NCBI GenBank assembly: GCA_024636495.1
Contig: JAGXGZ010000076.1
Coordinates: forward strand, 85,529 to 149,528
Source: Roseobacter sp.
Lineage (GTDB): Bacteria > Pseudomonadota > Alphaproteobacteria > Rhodobacterales > Rhodobacteraceae
DNA: 64,000 nucleotides
Reading direction: 5' to 3'
The notes beneath the pieces were generated by a model. That model worked only from the letters and a program-made list of their open reading frames with translations. It was not told the DNA's origin and ran no database searches. The position numbers and the translations under genes were made by a program. Below, one piece after another: positions 8,775-18,240 of this stretch; position 1 is the first letter of the stretch; each line of letters begins with the position of its first letter.

Positions 8775-11700
8775 TCATTCCGCTGCTTTTGACGTTGTGA
8801 CCCCGCCCGCACGAATGACAGCAAGCAATTCTTCACGCCGTTTCGCAGCCTTGCCCTCGTTTGCCAGTTTGACCGGACCAAACCCCCTGATCTGAAGCGG
8901 CAATTCGGCCAAGGCGATAATCGCATCGCGGGTTGCGTCCGTCAGCTTGGGAAGGACCGATTTCATATCCGCCTCGTATTGCGAGATCAGCCCACGTTCC
9001 ATCCGCCGCTCTTGGGTCCGCCCGAACGGATCAAACGGCGTGCCGCGCAGGAACTTCATCTTTTGCAACACAGCAAGGGGTGTTTGCAGCCATTCCCCAA
9101 AGGCACGTTTCATCGGGCGCCCATCGGCCCCGGTCTTCGACAGCAGCGGCGGCGCAAGGTTAAAAGTGATCTTTGGATCACCCGCAAATTCCGCATCAAC
9201 CTTGGCCCGCGTCGTTTTCAGCAGACGTGCAACCTCGTATTCATCCTTGTAGGACAAGAGCTTGTGATATCCCAACGCCATGGCTTCTTTCAGGGCTTTG
9301 TCATCAACGTTTTCAAGCATCTTGGCATAGCGTTTCGCCAATCTCTTGCCTTGGTAGGCGGTCAGGTGGTCCATCCGAAAGGCAATCTTGTCGTCCAGCG
9401 ACTTGGGCAACTGGACAACATTCGGGGCGCAGACCTTTTCCGCCTCAGCAGGATAGAGCACCGCCCATCGCCCCAATTCGAACGCCCTCAGGTTGCGTTC
9501 AACCGCTGCGCCATTCAACCGGATCGCATCTTTCAGGCTTTCCAGCGATAGCGGGATCAGCCCTTTTTGCCACGCTGCGCCAAAGATCATCATGTTGGAA
9601 TAGATCGAATCCCCCAAGGTCGCCTTGGCCAGATCAGAGGCATCAAACAGCGCTACATCATCCTTCAACCGTGCCTCAAGCGCCAGCGTCAGGCGGTCAT
9701 AAGGCATCTTGAATTCGGTATCTCGGGTGAAATCGCCGGTGATGATCTGATGCGAATTCACAACCGCCCCGGTACGCCCAGCGCGCGTCAGGCCAAGCGT
9801 TTTTGTCCCCGCCGACACCACAAGATCGCCGCCGATCAACGCGTCGGCCTCGCCTGTCGCGACGCGAATGGCGCTGATATCTTCTGGCCGGTTCGCCAGA
9901 CGGCAGTGAATGTGGACGGCACCACCCTTTTGGGCAAGGCCTGCCATTTCCATCATGCCAGCCCCTTTGCCGTCAATCTGCGCCGCTTGCGCCAACACGG
10001 CACCAATGGTGACAACGCCCGTGCCGCCAACGCCGGTGATCACTACGTTATGCGTGCCGTGGATCGCAGGCAGCGTAGGAATCGGCAGATCGGGGATCTT
10101 GACCTCGGTCGTCGGGTCTTTACGAATTTGTGCACCTTCCAACGTAACAAACGACGGGCAGAACCCTTTGACGCAAGAAAAATCCTTGTTGCAAGACGAC
10201 TGGTCTATCGCCCGCTTACGCCCCAGTTCCGTCTCGTGTGGTACGATCGACACGCAGTTGGATTGCACACCGCAATCGCCACAGCCTTCGCAGACATCCG
10301 TGTTGATAAACACGCGCTTGTCGGGATCAGGAAACAGCCCCCGCTTGCGGCGACGGCGTTTTTCAGCGGCACAGGTCTGGATATAGACGATGGCGCTGAC
10401 GCCTTTGTGCTTGGTAAAGTTTTCTTGCACCGTCTGAAGATCAGCGCGCTCGTACATTGGCACACCTTTAAAGGCGGCGGCGTCCACATCTTCCTTTTCG
10501 TCATAGACAACAGCGATATTCTGAACGCCTATCGCCTTAAGCTCCGCCACAATGCGTGGTGCGTCCAAATCGCCTTCGTTGTGTTGCCCACCCGTCATAG
10601 CGACTGCATCGTTAAAAAGAATCTTGTAGGTAATGTTGGTCTTCGCAGCCACGGCTGCGCGGATGGCCTGAATGCCGGAATGGTTATAGGTCCCGTCGCC
10701 GAGGTTCTGGAAAACATGCTCGCGGGTCGAAAAATGCGATTCCCCTATCCAGTTCGCCCCTTCGCCGCCCATGTGGGTGTATCCGGTCGTCTCGCGGTCC
10801 ATCCACTGTACCATATAATGGCACCCGATACCCGCATAGGCGCGGCTGCCTTCAGGCAGTTTGGTCGACGAATTATGCGGACACCCCGAACAGAAATAGG
10901 GCACCCGCGCGGCGATATCTTCGGCATTGTCGGCACGGCGCGCAGTATCCAGAGCCTCCATTCCCGCTTTGATCCCGTCGGTGTTGCGGCCTTCCTCGAT
11001 CAGGATACCGCCCAGCTTTTCGGCGATCCAGATCGGGTCAAGCGCAGCACGCGTCGGGAACAGCTCCTCGCCATGCTCCATCCCGGCACCCCCGCCTTTG
11101 TGCCAGCCATAGACGCGGCGGTGGGTGTCGGAAAACAGCGCCTCCTTGATCTGGATCTCGATGAGCTTGCGCTTTTCCTCGACCACTACAACCAGATCAA
11201 GCCCATCGGCCCACGCATGAAAACCCTTCATATCTAGGGGGAAAGTCTGCCCCACTTTATAAAGTGTGATACCCAGCCGTTCGGCCTCGTTCTCGTCGAT
11301 GTTCAACAGGCTCATCGCGTGCAGCAGGTCCAGCCAGTTCTTGCCAGCGGCCACAAAGCCGATCTTGGCACCGGGCTTGCCCCACATGCGTTTGTCGATC
11401 TTGTTGGCATGGGAAAACGCCTCGGCGGCATAGCGCTTGTGGTCGATCATCCGCGCCTCTTGCAGATGCGGGGTATCAACCAGCCGGATGTTCAGCCCGC
11501 CGTCTGGCATGTCGAACTCTGGCACGACCAGTCGCATCCGGTGTGGATCGCCGTTCACCACCGATGTCGCCTCGACCGTGTCTTTCATCGTCTTCAGGCC
11601 GACCCAGCAGGCGGAAAACCGCGACAAAGCCCAGCCGTAGATGCCGTAATCCATGATCTCTTGCACGCCTGCGGGGCTGACGATGGGCATATAGGCGTCC

Positions 11701-12191
11701 ATCATGGCCCATTCCGACTGGTGCAGGACGGTCGAGGATTCGCCGGTATGGTCATCCCCCATCGCCATCAGCACGCCACCATGTGTGGACGATCCCGCCA
11801 TGTTGGCGTGGCGCATGACGTCGCCGGATCGGTCAACACCCGGCCCCTTGCCGTACCACAGACCAAAGACACCGTCATACTTGCCTTCGCCGCGCAATTC
11901 CGCCTGCTGGGTGCCCCAAAGCGCTGTGGCAGCCAGATCTTCGTTCAACCCCGCCTCGAACAGCACGTCATAATCAGCCAGGGGTTTTGCTGCGCGTTCC
12001 ATCTGAAGGTCGACCGCGCCCAAGGGCGAGCCGCGATACCCGGTGACGTACCCCGCAGTGTTCAGCCCAGCCGCCCGGTCGCGTGCCTTTTGCATCATCA
12101 TCATCCGCACCAAAGCCTGCGTGCCGTTCAGCAGCACCGGAGACTTCTCGAGGTCGAAGCGGTCATTCAATGAAATTTTCTGATTGGTCAT
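8775..12191 (-). CDS. Indolepyruvate ferredoxin oxidoreductase, fused alpha and beta subunits
   Basis: 1138 residues from the ATG at 12189-12191, which has AGGGGAG about 8 bases upstream; an ATG 27 bp further up adds nine poorly supported residues. The protein is a large fusion: a thiamine-diphosphate pyruvate-oxidoreductase-like N-terminal part (with M-G-D-D-H-T-G), a central TPP-binding segment (F-N-D-A-V-A-M-T-G-G-Q), a cysteine cluster C-E-G-C-G-D-C-G-V-Q-S-N-C that should bind a 4Fe-4S cluster, and a gamma-type domain opening G-V-G-G-T-G-V-V-T. It oxidatively decarboxylates arylpyruvates from aromatic amino acids to aryl-acyl-CoA. The LysR gene 247 bp away, divergently read, is a candidate regulator. 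A PaaG-like gene is 7 kb away. Confidence 0.92.
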   Translation of the reverse strand: MTNQKISLNDRFDLEKSPVLLNGTQALVRMMMMQKARDRAAGLNTAGYVTGYRGSPLGAVDLQMERAAKPLADYDVLFEAGLNEDLAATALWGTQQAELRGEGKYDGVFGLWYGKGPGVDRSGDVMRHANMAGSSTHGGVLMAMGDDHTGESSTVLHQSEWAMMDAYMPIVSPAGVQEIMDYGIYGWALSRFSACWVGLKTMKDTVEATSVVNGDPHRMRLVVPEFDMPDGGLNIRLVDTPHLQEARMIDHKRYAAEAFSHANKIDKRMWGKPGAKIGFVAAGKNWLDLLHAMSLLNIDENEAERLGITLYKVGQTFPLDMKGFHAWADGLDLVVVVEEKRKLIEIQIKEALFSDTHRRVYGWHKGGGAGMEHGEELFPTRAALDPIWIAEKLGGILIEEGRNTDGIKAGMEALDTARRADNAEDIAARVPYFCSGCPHNSSTKLPEGSRAYAGIGCHYMVQWMDRETTGYTHMGGEGANWIGESHFSTREHVFQNLGDGTYNHSGIQAIRAAVAAKTNITYKILFNDAVAMTGGQHNEGDLDAPRIVAELKAIGVQNIAVVYDEKEDVDAAAFKGVPMYERADLQTVQENFTKHKGVSAIVYIQTCAAEKRRRRKRGLFPDPDKRVFINTDVCEGCGDCGVQSNCVSIVPHETELGRKRAIDQSSCNKDFSCVKGFCPSFVTLEGAQIRKDPTTEVKIPDLPIPTLPAIHGTHNVVITGVGGTGVVTIGAVLAQAAQIDGKGAGMMEMAGLAQKGGAVHIHCRLANRPEDISAIRVATGEADALIGGDLVVSAGTKTLGLTRAGRTGAVVNSHQIITGDFTRDTEFKMPYDRLTLALEARLKDDVALFDASDLAKATLGDSIYSNMMIFGAAWQKGLIPLSLESLKDAIRLNGAAVERNLRAFELGRWAVLYPAEAEKVCAPNVVQLPKSLDDKIAFRMDHLTAYQGKRLAKRYAKMLENVDDKALKEAMALGYHKLLSYKDEYEVARLLKTTRAKVDAEFAGDPKITFNLAPPLLSKTGADGRPMKRAFGEWLQTPLAVLQKMKFLRGTPFDPFGRTQERRMERGLISQYEADMKSVLPKLTDATRDAIIALAELPLQIRGFGPVKLANEGKAAKRREELLAVIRAGGVTTSKAAE

Positions 12192-12418
12192 GCCGCGTTC
12201 TCCCCTACGTGCATTCAAGCTTTGTCCAAACGTTAGGTCACAAAAGCTGACCTGTCTAGCATTGTCTTTTCGCCTATCCCGAAGGCAGTTGGCACAAGAC
12301 GTGCGCCGCCCCCCCGCCTATCTGCATATCAAACGAACAATGTTGCAGTGCAGCATGACGCAGGGTTGTTTTCGAGACGCTTTTAGCGCAAACAAAGCCA
12401 TCTTCGCGAAATGAACAT

Positions 12419-12438
12419 CCTTTATAAAGGTAGTCCTT
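12419..12438 (+). promoter_or_regulatory. Palindrome covering the lysR ribosome binding site
   Basis: CCTTTATAAAGG (12419-12430) is a perfect 12-bp palindrome. Its last AAGG is the only Shine-Dalgarno-like sequence before the lysR ATG at 12439, and it can also pair with CCTT at 12435-12438. The site could be an operator for autoregulation or an RNA structure that hides the ribosome binding site. This is inference from symmetry only. Confidence 0.4.
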
Positions 12439-13344
12439 ATGGATTGGGACAAGCTCAGAATTTTCCATGCTGTCGCAGATGCCGGCAGCTTGACCCACGC
12501 GGGCGATAAACTGAATCTGTCGCAATCTGCAGTCAGTCGGCAAATTCGTGGACTAGAGGAACAGTTGAATACCAACCTGTTCCACCGACACGCACGCGGG
12601 CTGATTCTTACCGAACAAGGCGAACTGCTGTTTGATGCCACCGTCGCCATGAGCAAGCGGCTTGATACCGCTGCCGCACGTATCCGCGACAGCGAAGAAG
12701 AAGTCTTTGGCGAATTGCGTGTGACCACGACCACCGGGTTTGGTACATTGTGGCTCGCACCACGCCTTCCCACGCTGTACGAAAAATACCCCGACCTCAA
12801 AGTCGATCTGATGCTGGAAGAGCGCGTTCTTGACCTACCCATGCGCGAGGCGGATGTCGCCATCCGCATGAAAGAACCGTCACAGGCCGATCTGGTCCGC
12901 AAAAAGCTGATGATGATCAAAATGTGCCTTTACGCCTCGCCAAAATATCTGGCCGAACATGGCACCCCGATGCGGCTTGAAGACATGGCCGATCATCGCC
13001 TGATTTGCCAGAACACGGATAGCGATCAGGTGACCGCCGGTTTGCAACTGGTCCAGCAACTGATGATGCACGATGTGCGCTCCATGCTGACCGTGAACAA
13101 TTACTTTGGTGTGCTGCAAGGGGTTATCCACCATCTGGGCATTGGCGTTCTGCCCGACTACCTGACCGAAGATTTTCCTGATCTGGTACAGGTCCTGACC
13201 GACACTGAGTCGGCTGATGTACCCGTATTTCTTGCCTACCCCGAAGAATTGCGCGCCTCAAAGCGTGTCGGAGCCTTCAAGGACTTCGTCCAAGACGAGA
13301 TCATCACCCACCGTAAGCACTTGCGGGATAGGAAAAATGACTAG
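12439..13344 (+). CDS. LysR-family transcriptional regulator
   Basis: 301 residues. The N-terminal winged helix-turn-helix is typical (residues 1-60, with A-G-S-L-T-H-A-G-D-K-L-N-L-S-Q-S-A-V-S-R-Q-I), followed by the linker helix and a periplasmic-binding-protein-like effector domain from about residue 90. It is read divergently from the indolepyruvate oxidoreductase gene, the usual geometry of a LysR protein controlling its neighbour and itself, but the target is not proven. The effector is unknown. A palindrome overlaps the ribosome binding site. Confidence 0.92.
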   Translation: MDWDKLRIFHAVADAGSLTHAGDKLNLSQSAVSRQIRGLEEQLNTNLFHRHARGLILTEQGELLFDATVAMSKRLDTAAARIRDSEEEVFGELRVTTTTGFGTLWLAPRLPTLYEKYPDLKVDLMLEERVLDLPMREADVAIRMKEPSQADLVRKKLMMIKMCLYASPKYLAEHGTPMRLEDMADHRLICQNTDSDQVTAGLQLVQQLMMHDVRSMLTVNNYFGVLQGVIHHLGIGVLPDYLTEDFPDLVQVLTDTESADVPVFLAYPEELRASKRVGAFKDFVQDEIITHRKHLRDRKND

Positions 13345-13394
13345 CCATGCAAAAACCGCATATCGGCCATGCCTGAAAAAACCACATTCATGCC

Positions 13395-13423
13395 TTGATA
13401 GGTGCACGACTGCCGACTAATTG
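13395..13423 (+). promoter_or_regulatory. Candidate sigma-70-type promoter of the small RNA
   Basis: TTGATA at 13395-13400 and TAATTG at 13418-13423 are separated by exactly 17 bp. The predicted start point, about 7 bases after the -10 box at 13429-13430, coincides with the first base of a stable RNA hairpin. The spacing and this coincidence support a real promoter. Confidence 0.6.
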
Positions 13424-13428
13424 GGCAT

Positions 13429-13508
13429 TATGAAGACGACGCCTTTGGGCTGTCACTTCATACCTCCCTGTTGGACTTGGCCGAGCTTCGTGCTCGGCCT
13501 TTTTTTTT
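13429..13508 (+). ncRNA. Candidate trans-acting small RNA with CCUCCC linker (MmgR/suhB-like architecture)
   Basis: About 80 nt between lysR and purL. The RNA would fold into a 5' hairpin (TATGAAG 13429-13435 with CTTCATA 13456-13462, extended inside by GAC/GTC and GCC/GGC around a TTTG loop), an unpaired linker beginning CCTCCCTG (13463-13470), and a strong intrinsic terminator. A well-spaced promoter ends just upstream. An exposed CCUCCC is complementary to Shine-Dalgarno sequences and is typical of alphaproteobacterial regulatory RNAs. The length and layout recall the roughly 77-nt alpha-r8/suhB (MmgR) family, but that link is from memory and needs a covariance search. No open frame with a ribosome binding site overlaps it. 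Confidence 0.6.
13479..13508 (+). terminator. Strong Rho-independent terminator (end of the small RNA)
   Basis: A perfect 8-bp stem (GGCCGAGC 13479-13486 with GCTCGGCC 13492-13499) with loop TTCGT is followed by nine T residues. It would end both the small RNA and any lysR read-through before purL. Confidence 0.93.
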
Positions 13509-13608
13509 CGTCCAACCCTTTGCCCCAGCCTTTGCGCCCTTTGGCCTTTTCCCCAGCCCAGCCTTGATCTAAGAGTACGGCCATATCTGCCAGGGGGATA
13601 TCCGCACC

Positions 13609-15768
13609 ATGACCGAACCAGCCATCACGCCAGAGCTTATAAAAAGCCACGGTATTAATGACGATGAATATAAGCGCCTTCTCGACATCATCGGGCGCGA
13701 ACCCAGTTTTACCGAGCTTGGTATTTTTTCGGCCATGTGGAACGAACATTGTTCATACAAGTCGTCCAAGAAATGGTTGCGCACCCTCCCTACAACTGGT
13801 CCTCAGGTCATCTGCGGCCCCGGCGAAAACGCGGGCATCGTTGATATCGGTGACGGTCAGGCACTTGTCTTCAAGATGGAAAGCCACAACCACCCCTCGT
13901 ATATCGAACCCTATCAGGGCGCTGCCACCGGTGTCGGCGGCATTCTGCGCGACGTGTTTACCATGGGTGCACGGCCCATCGCTGCGATGAACTCACTCAG
14001 CTTCGGTTCTCCTGATCACCACAAAACCCGCCAACTGGTGCACGGCGTTGTGGCAGGCGTTGGTGGCTACGGAAACTGCTTTGGCGTGCCGACAGTTGGT
14101 GGCGAGGTCCGTTTTGACCCGGCCTACAACGGCAACTGTCTTGTGAATGCCTTTGCCGCGGGCTTGGCCGATACGGACAAGATTTTCTATTCCGCCGCGT
14201 CCGGTGTCGGGATGCCGGTTGTGTATCTTGGGGCCAAGACAGGCCGCGACGGGGTTGGCGGCGCGACCATGGCCTCGGCTGAATTTGATGACACGATCGA
14301 AGACAAACGCCCCACCGTTCAGGTCGGCGATCCCTTTACCGAAAAGCGCCTGATGGAAGCCACGCTTGAGCTGATGGCAACCGGTGCCGTAATCTCGATT
14401 CAGGATATGGGGGCTGCTGGCCTGACATGTTCTGCCGTGGAAATGGGCGACAAGGGGAACCTTGGCGTGCGGTTGGACCTTGAAAAAGTCCCCACCCGCG
14501 AGATTGGCATGACTGCTTATGAAATGATGCTGTCGGAATCCCAAGAACGAATGCTGATGGTGCTGCGCCCCGAGCTTGAGGCCGAAGCCAAAGCCGTTTT
14601 CGACAAATGGGACTTGGATTTCGCTATCGTCGGAGAAACAATTGCCGAAGATCGTTTCCTAATTGTGCACAATGGCGAGGTCAAAGCCGACCTGCCGTTG
14701 AAGGCCTTGTCCGGCAATGCCCCCGAATACGACCGCCCTTGGGTGGAAACCCCTGCCGCCGAACCGCTGGCAGATGTGCCCGGTGTTGACCCGATTGACG
14801 GGCTGCGTGCGCTGATCTCCAGCCCGAACTACGCCTCCAAAGCGTGGGTTTACGAGCAATATGACACTATGGTGATGGGCGATAGCGCCCGCACCCCCGG
14901 TCTGGGTTCAGGGATCATCCGCGTGCACGGCACCGACAAGGCGATTGCCTTCACCTCGGACGTGACGCCGCGCTACGTCATGGCAAACCCCTTTGAGGGC
15001 GGCAAACAAGCCGTGGCCGAAGCCTACCGCAACCTGATTGCCGTAGGCGCGCTGCCCTTGGCGACCACCGACAATATGAATTTCGGCAATCCCGAAAAGC
15101 CCGAGATCATGGGTCAATTCGTTTGCGCCATCAAAGGCATCAGCGAGGCGGTATCCGCATTGGACATGCCCATCGTGTCGGGCAACGTGTCGCTGTATAA
15201 CGAGACCGACGGCAAAGGCATCCTGCCCACGCCGACCATCGGCGCGGTCGGCCTGCTGACCCACACGGACCAAATCATCGGCAAGACCGTGCGCGACGGT
15301 CATGTCGCCCTCGTGCTAGGCGCAACCGAGGGCCATTTGGGTCAGTCTGCCCTGCTGCTTGAGGTGTTTAACCGCCGTGATGGCGATGCGCCGCATGTTG
15401 ATCTAGCCCTTGAGAAAGCCCATGGCGACTTCATCCTCGCCAACCGCGAAATGATCACGGCATGTACCGACCTTTCGGATGGCGGTCTTGCTTTGGCAGC
15501 GTTTGAATTGGCCGATCACGCGGGCGTCGGGGTAACACTGGACGCAAGCGATACGCCGATGCTGTTTGGCGAAGATCAGGCGCGTTATCTGATCGCCTGT
15601 AATTTTGACATGGCCGAGGCGCTCATGGTCGCAGCCTCTGCCGCTGGTTTGCATCTCGAAAGCGTTGGGAAATTTGGCGGTGATCAGGTCAGCTTTGGCG
15701 GCACCTCTGCCCCCTTGGCCGATCTGAGTGCTGCTTACCATGGCACGTTTGCCGCGACCTTCGCCTAA
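13609..15768 (+). CDS. purL: Phosphoribosylformylglycinamidine synthase subunit PurL
   Basis: 719 residues, the length of the small PurL that works with separate PurQ and PurS proteins. The N-terminal motif [15 protein letters not shown] and the glycine-rich ATP segment G-P-G-E-N-A-G are visible, and the two repeated AIR-synthase-like halves are complete. It makes FGAM in the fourth step of purine synthesis. The start ATG is preceded by AGGGGG. purF lies 13 kb away; purQ and purS are not in the window. The stop codon overlaps that of the convergent VWA gene (15765-15768), with no terminator between them. Confidence 0.97.
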   Translation: MTEPAITPELIKSHGINDDEYKRLLDIIGREPSFTELGIFSAMWNEHCSYKSSKKWLRTLPTTGPQVICGPGENAGIVDIGDGQALVFKMESHNHPSYIEPYQGAATGVGGILRDVFTMGARPIAAMNSLSFGSPDHHKTRQLVHGVVAGVGGYGNCFGVPTVGGEVRFDPAYNGNCLVNAFAAGLADTDKIFYSAASGVGMPVVYLGAKTGRDGVGGATMASAEFDDTIEDKRPTVQVGDPFTEKRLMEATLELMATGAVISIQDMGAAGLTCSAVEMGDKGNLGVRLDLEKVPTREIGMTAYEMMLSESQERMLMVLRPELEAEAKAVFDKWDLDFAIVGETIAEDRFLIVHNGEVKADLPLKALSGNAPEYDRPWVETPAAEPLADVPGVDPIDGLRALISSPNYASKAWVYEQYDTMVMGDSARTPGLGSGIIRVHGTDKAIAFTSDVTPRYVMANPFEGGKQAVAEAYRNLIAVGALPLATTDNMNFGNPEKPEIMGQFVCAIKGISEAVSALDMPIVSGNVSLYNETDGKGILPTPTIGAVGLLTHTDQIIGKTVRDGHVALVLGATEGHLGQSALLLEVFNRRDGDAPHVDLALEKAHGDFILANREMITACTDLSDGGLALAAFELADHAGVGVTLDASDTPMLFGEDQARYLIACNFDMAEALMVAASAAGLHLESVGKFGGDQVSFGGTSAPLADLSAAYHGTFAATFA

Positions 15769-17021
15769 TCCATCAGGCCCATCAGACGTGCTTTCTCGCC
15801 CATATCATCGGGGCGGGAAATCACCTGCGCCAGCTCTTCAAGCGACGCAATCGAATGGCCCGCGCGAAAGCTGTCCACATGGGGCAGCATTGCGCGGATG
15901 CCTGCGGCCTTGGGCGCAAAGCCATCCCAGCGCAACAAAGGATTAAGCCAGATCAGCCGCCGCGCAGTCAGGTGCAACCGCTGCATGTGTCGCGCCAGAT
16001 CGTCGGGGTTGTCGCGGTCCAGACCGTCGGTGATCAACAGCACGACGGCCCCCTGCCCCATGACACGGCGCGACCAGTCGCGGTTAAACGCCTCGATGCA
16101 CGATCCGATGCGCGTGCCGCCCTCCCAATCCTGCGCCTGCGCGCCAGCGGCCTTTAGCGCGGCATCCACGTCACGGGTCGCCAGATGGCGGGTGATGTTG
16201 GTCAGCTGCGTCCCAAAGGTAAAGGCATGGACCTTTGCCCAGCCTGCCCCCTTGGCGTTGCTCACCGCATGCAGAAAATGCAGCACAGTGCGGGAATACT
16301 GGCTCATCGAGCCCGAGATATCGCACAGCACCACCAGATTGGGATAGCGCGGGCGTGGCTTTTTAAGCGAGAGCTGATGCATCTCGCCGCCCCGCCGCAG
16401 GGCTGCGCGCATGGTCTTTTGAATGTCGATTCGCCCCTGCGGTGACGCCATGCTGCGCCGCGAGGGCATAGGTTTGACGGGCAACGTCAACCGCGCAAGC
16501 ATCCGTTTGGCCTGCGCCATTTCGGCAAGGCTCATTTGCTCAAAGTCTAGCGTGCGCAAACGTTCCTGCGACGACATTGTCAGGCTGGCGTCAACCTCGA
16601 TCAGGGTTTCTTCGGGATCTTTTTCTTCGCCCTCCGGCTGTTCGGGGGCCTGCGCGCCGTCCAGCAACGCCTCGGCGGCGCGTTTTTCTGCCGCCTGCGC
16701 AGGCCGGTCTTCCTGGACGCCGCGAATAGCGGGCAACATCGCGGCCATCATATGTTCCAGATAGCGCGGATCGCGCCAATAGAGCCGGAAGAGTTGGGCA
16801 AAGACAGTGCGGTGTTCGGGACGGTTCACGAAACAGGCGTGCAGGGTCCAGTAGAAATCGACCTTATCAGTAAAACCCGCCGCTTCGACCGCGCGGATCG
16901 CGTCAATGATGCGGCCAGGGCCGATGGGCAGGCCCGCACGGCGCAGCGCACGGGCGAAATGGGTGATGTTGCCCGCGAGTTTCGGATTTTCTGGCAATTC
17001 AAGATCGGGAAGTTTGACCAT
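15765..17021 (-). CDS. VWA-domain protein, CoxE-like
   Basis: 418 residues. The C-terminal half is a von Willebrand A domain with a complete metal-ion-dependent adhesion site, D-I-S-G-S-M-S at residues 234-240; the N-terminal half is helical, with an acidic, Glu/Pro-rich linker at about 121-143. CoxE-type proteins pair with MoxR AAA ATPases and are thought to act in metal-centre insertion or complex assembly; the neighbouring gene upstream on the same strand is such an ATPase. No CO dehydrogenase genes are visible, so the client is unknown. Its stop overlaps the purL stop on the other strand. Confidence 0.85.
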   Translation of the reverse strand: MVKLPDLELPENPKLAGNITHFARALRRAGLPIGPGRIIDAIRAVEAAGFTDKVDFYWTLHACFVNRPEHRTVFAQLFRLYWRDPRYLEHMMAAMLPAIRGVQEDRPAQAAEKRAAEALLDGAQAPEQPEGEEKDPEETLIEVDASLTMSSQERLRTLDFEQMSLAEMAQAKRMLARLTLPVKPMPSRRSMASPQGRIDIQKTMRAALRRGGEMHQLSLKKPRPRYPNLVVLCDISGSMSQYSRTVLHFLHAVSNAKGAGWAKVHAFTFGTQLTNITRHLATRDVDAALKAAGAQAQDWEGGTRIGSCIEAFNRDWSRRVMGQGAVVLLITDGLDRDNPDDLARHMQRLHLTARRLIWLNPLLRWDGFAPKAAGIRAMLPHVDSFRAGHSIASLEELAQVISRPDDMGEKARLMGLMD

Positions 17022-17053
17022 TTACTTATACCGTGGGGGCTGTCTGCCCCCAT

Positions 17054-17081
17054 ACCCCCGAGGATTTATTTCCATTTGGAA
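17054..17081 (+). repeat. Dispersed intergenic repeat, copy 1 (CCATTTGGAA tail)
   Basis: CCCCCGAGGATTTATTTCC followed by ATTTGGAA lies between the CoxE-like and MoxR-like genes. It matches the shared core CGAGGAT(A)TTT found in five other places here. Its tail resembles the 39016-39048 copy and differs from the GCCAGAGAAG tail of the rest. Confidence 0.6.
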
Positions 17082-17093
17082 TACAGGATCTGG

Positions 17094-18005
17094 TCATTTG
17101 GCAGGGTCCAGAGACGCTTTGGCTTGGTCCAGGATGCGTTTCGCCTCTGAGCCGTGAAGCTTGGCGATGTCGTCTTGGTATTTCAGGATTGCTCCGAGGG
17201 TGTCGGCGATGACTTCGGGGCTGAGGGTGATCACATCAAGGGCCAGCAGGCATTTCGCCCAGTCGATGGTTTCGGCCACACCAGGCTTTTTGAAAAGGTC
17301 TTCGGTGCGCAATTGCTGCACAAAGGCGACGACTTCACGGCTCAGCGCTTCGGAGGCTTCTGGGGCGCGGGCGGCGAGAATTTCCATCTCGCGGTCGAAA
17401 TTGGGATAATCGACCCAGTGGTAAAGGCAGCGGCGTTTGAGCGCGTCATGCACTTCGCGGGTGCGGTTTGACGTCAGGATCACGATTGGCGGCTCTGGCG
17501 CCCTGATGGTGCCGAGTTCGGGGATCGTGACCTGAAAATCGCTGAGCGCTTCGAGCAGAAACGCCTCGAATGGGGCATCCGTGCGGTCAAGCTCGTCGAT
17601 CAGCAGGATCGGCGCGCCGCGCTCATCGGGGCGCATCGCTTCGAGCAGCGGGCGTTCGATCAGAAAATCATCGCTGAACAGATCCGCCGTCAGCGCCTTG
17701 CGATCGGCGGTGCCTGCGGCCTCGGCGGTGCGGATGGCGACCATCTGCGCAGGGAAATTCCATTCATAAACAGCCGAGGACGCGTCCAGCCCCTCGTAGC
17801 ATTGCAGGCGGATCAGCTTGCGGTTCAGCCCTGTTGCCAGCGCCTTGGCGATCTCGGTCTTGCCGACGCCCGCTTCTCCTTCAAGAAACAACGGGCGGCC
17901 AAGCGTCAGGCTAAGGAACACCACCGTCGCCAAGGCGCGACCGCAGATATAGCCTTGCTGTTCCAGCATGGTTTGTACGGCATCAATGGACGCTAGATCT
18001 TTCAT
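17094..18005 (-). CDS. MoxR-family AAA+ ATPase (CoxD-like)
   Basis: 303 residues from the ATG at 18003-18005, which has AAGGGAG just upstream; the longer frame to 18104 would add 33 unsupported residues. Walker A is G-E-A-G-V-G-K-T at 43-50 and Walker B is I-L-L-I-D-E-L-D-R. The family consists of chaperone-like ATPases that remodel client proteins together with VWA-domain partners. The CoxE-like partner follows 72 bp downstream, separated only by a dispersed repeat. The client is unknown. Confidence 0.9.
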   Translation of the reverse strand: MKDLASIDAVQTMLEQQGYICGRALATVVFLSLTLGRPLFLEGEAGVGKTEIAKALATGLNRKLIRLQCYEGLDASSAVYEWNFPAQMVAIRTAEAAGTADRKALTADLFSDDFLIERPLLEAMRPDERGAPILLIDELDRTDAPFEAFLLEALSDFQVTIPELGTIRAPEPPIVILTSNRTREVHDALKRRCLYHWVDYPNFDREMEILAARAPEASEALSREVVAFVQQLRTEDLFKKPGVAETIDWAKCLLALDVITLSPEVIADTLGAILKYQDDIAKLHGSEAKRILDQAKASLDPAK

Positions 18006-18240
18006 GGTCTTCTCCCTTGGACGTCCCAAAGGTGCATCCTGATCCCCTGCGGTCAAGAGCCAAGGCCGATTGAAGGCCAAACGAGACTTTATTTTGCAAC
18101 TCAAATTCTACGCCTGGCATGATCCCGGTGGACAGGCAGACCCAAAATCCACAACGAATCTCCATATTTCTGCCGTATTGAAGGGGTACTTCTGGTTAAC
18201 AGCGCATGGAAAATGGGCAAAAAATATTGAGGACAGAACC

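Noticed and set aside
9567..11237. Long plus-strand frame of 556 codons
   Set aside because: It is antisense to the indolepyruvate oxidoreductase gene, has no family features and arises from GC-rich codon bias.
13121..13130. TTATCCACC resembling a DnaA box
   Set aside because: It lies in the lysR coding sequence and mismatches at the last base.
13345..13428. A coding gene instead of the small RNA in the lysR-purL gap
   Set aside because: No frame of useful length with a ribosome binding site on either strand; the RNA signals explain the region better.
18006..18104. N-terminal extension of the MoxR-like protein
   Set aside because: The ATG at 18005 has a good ribosome binding site and fits the family length.
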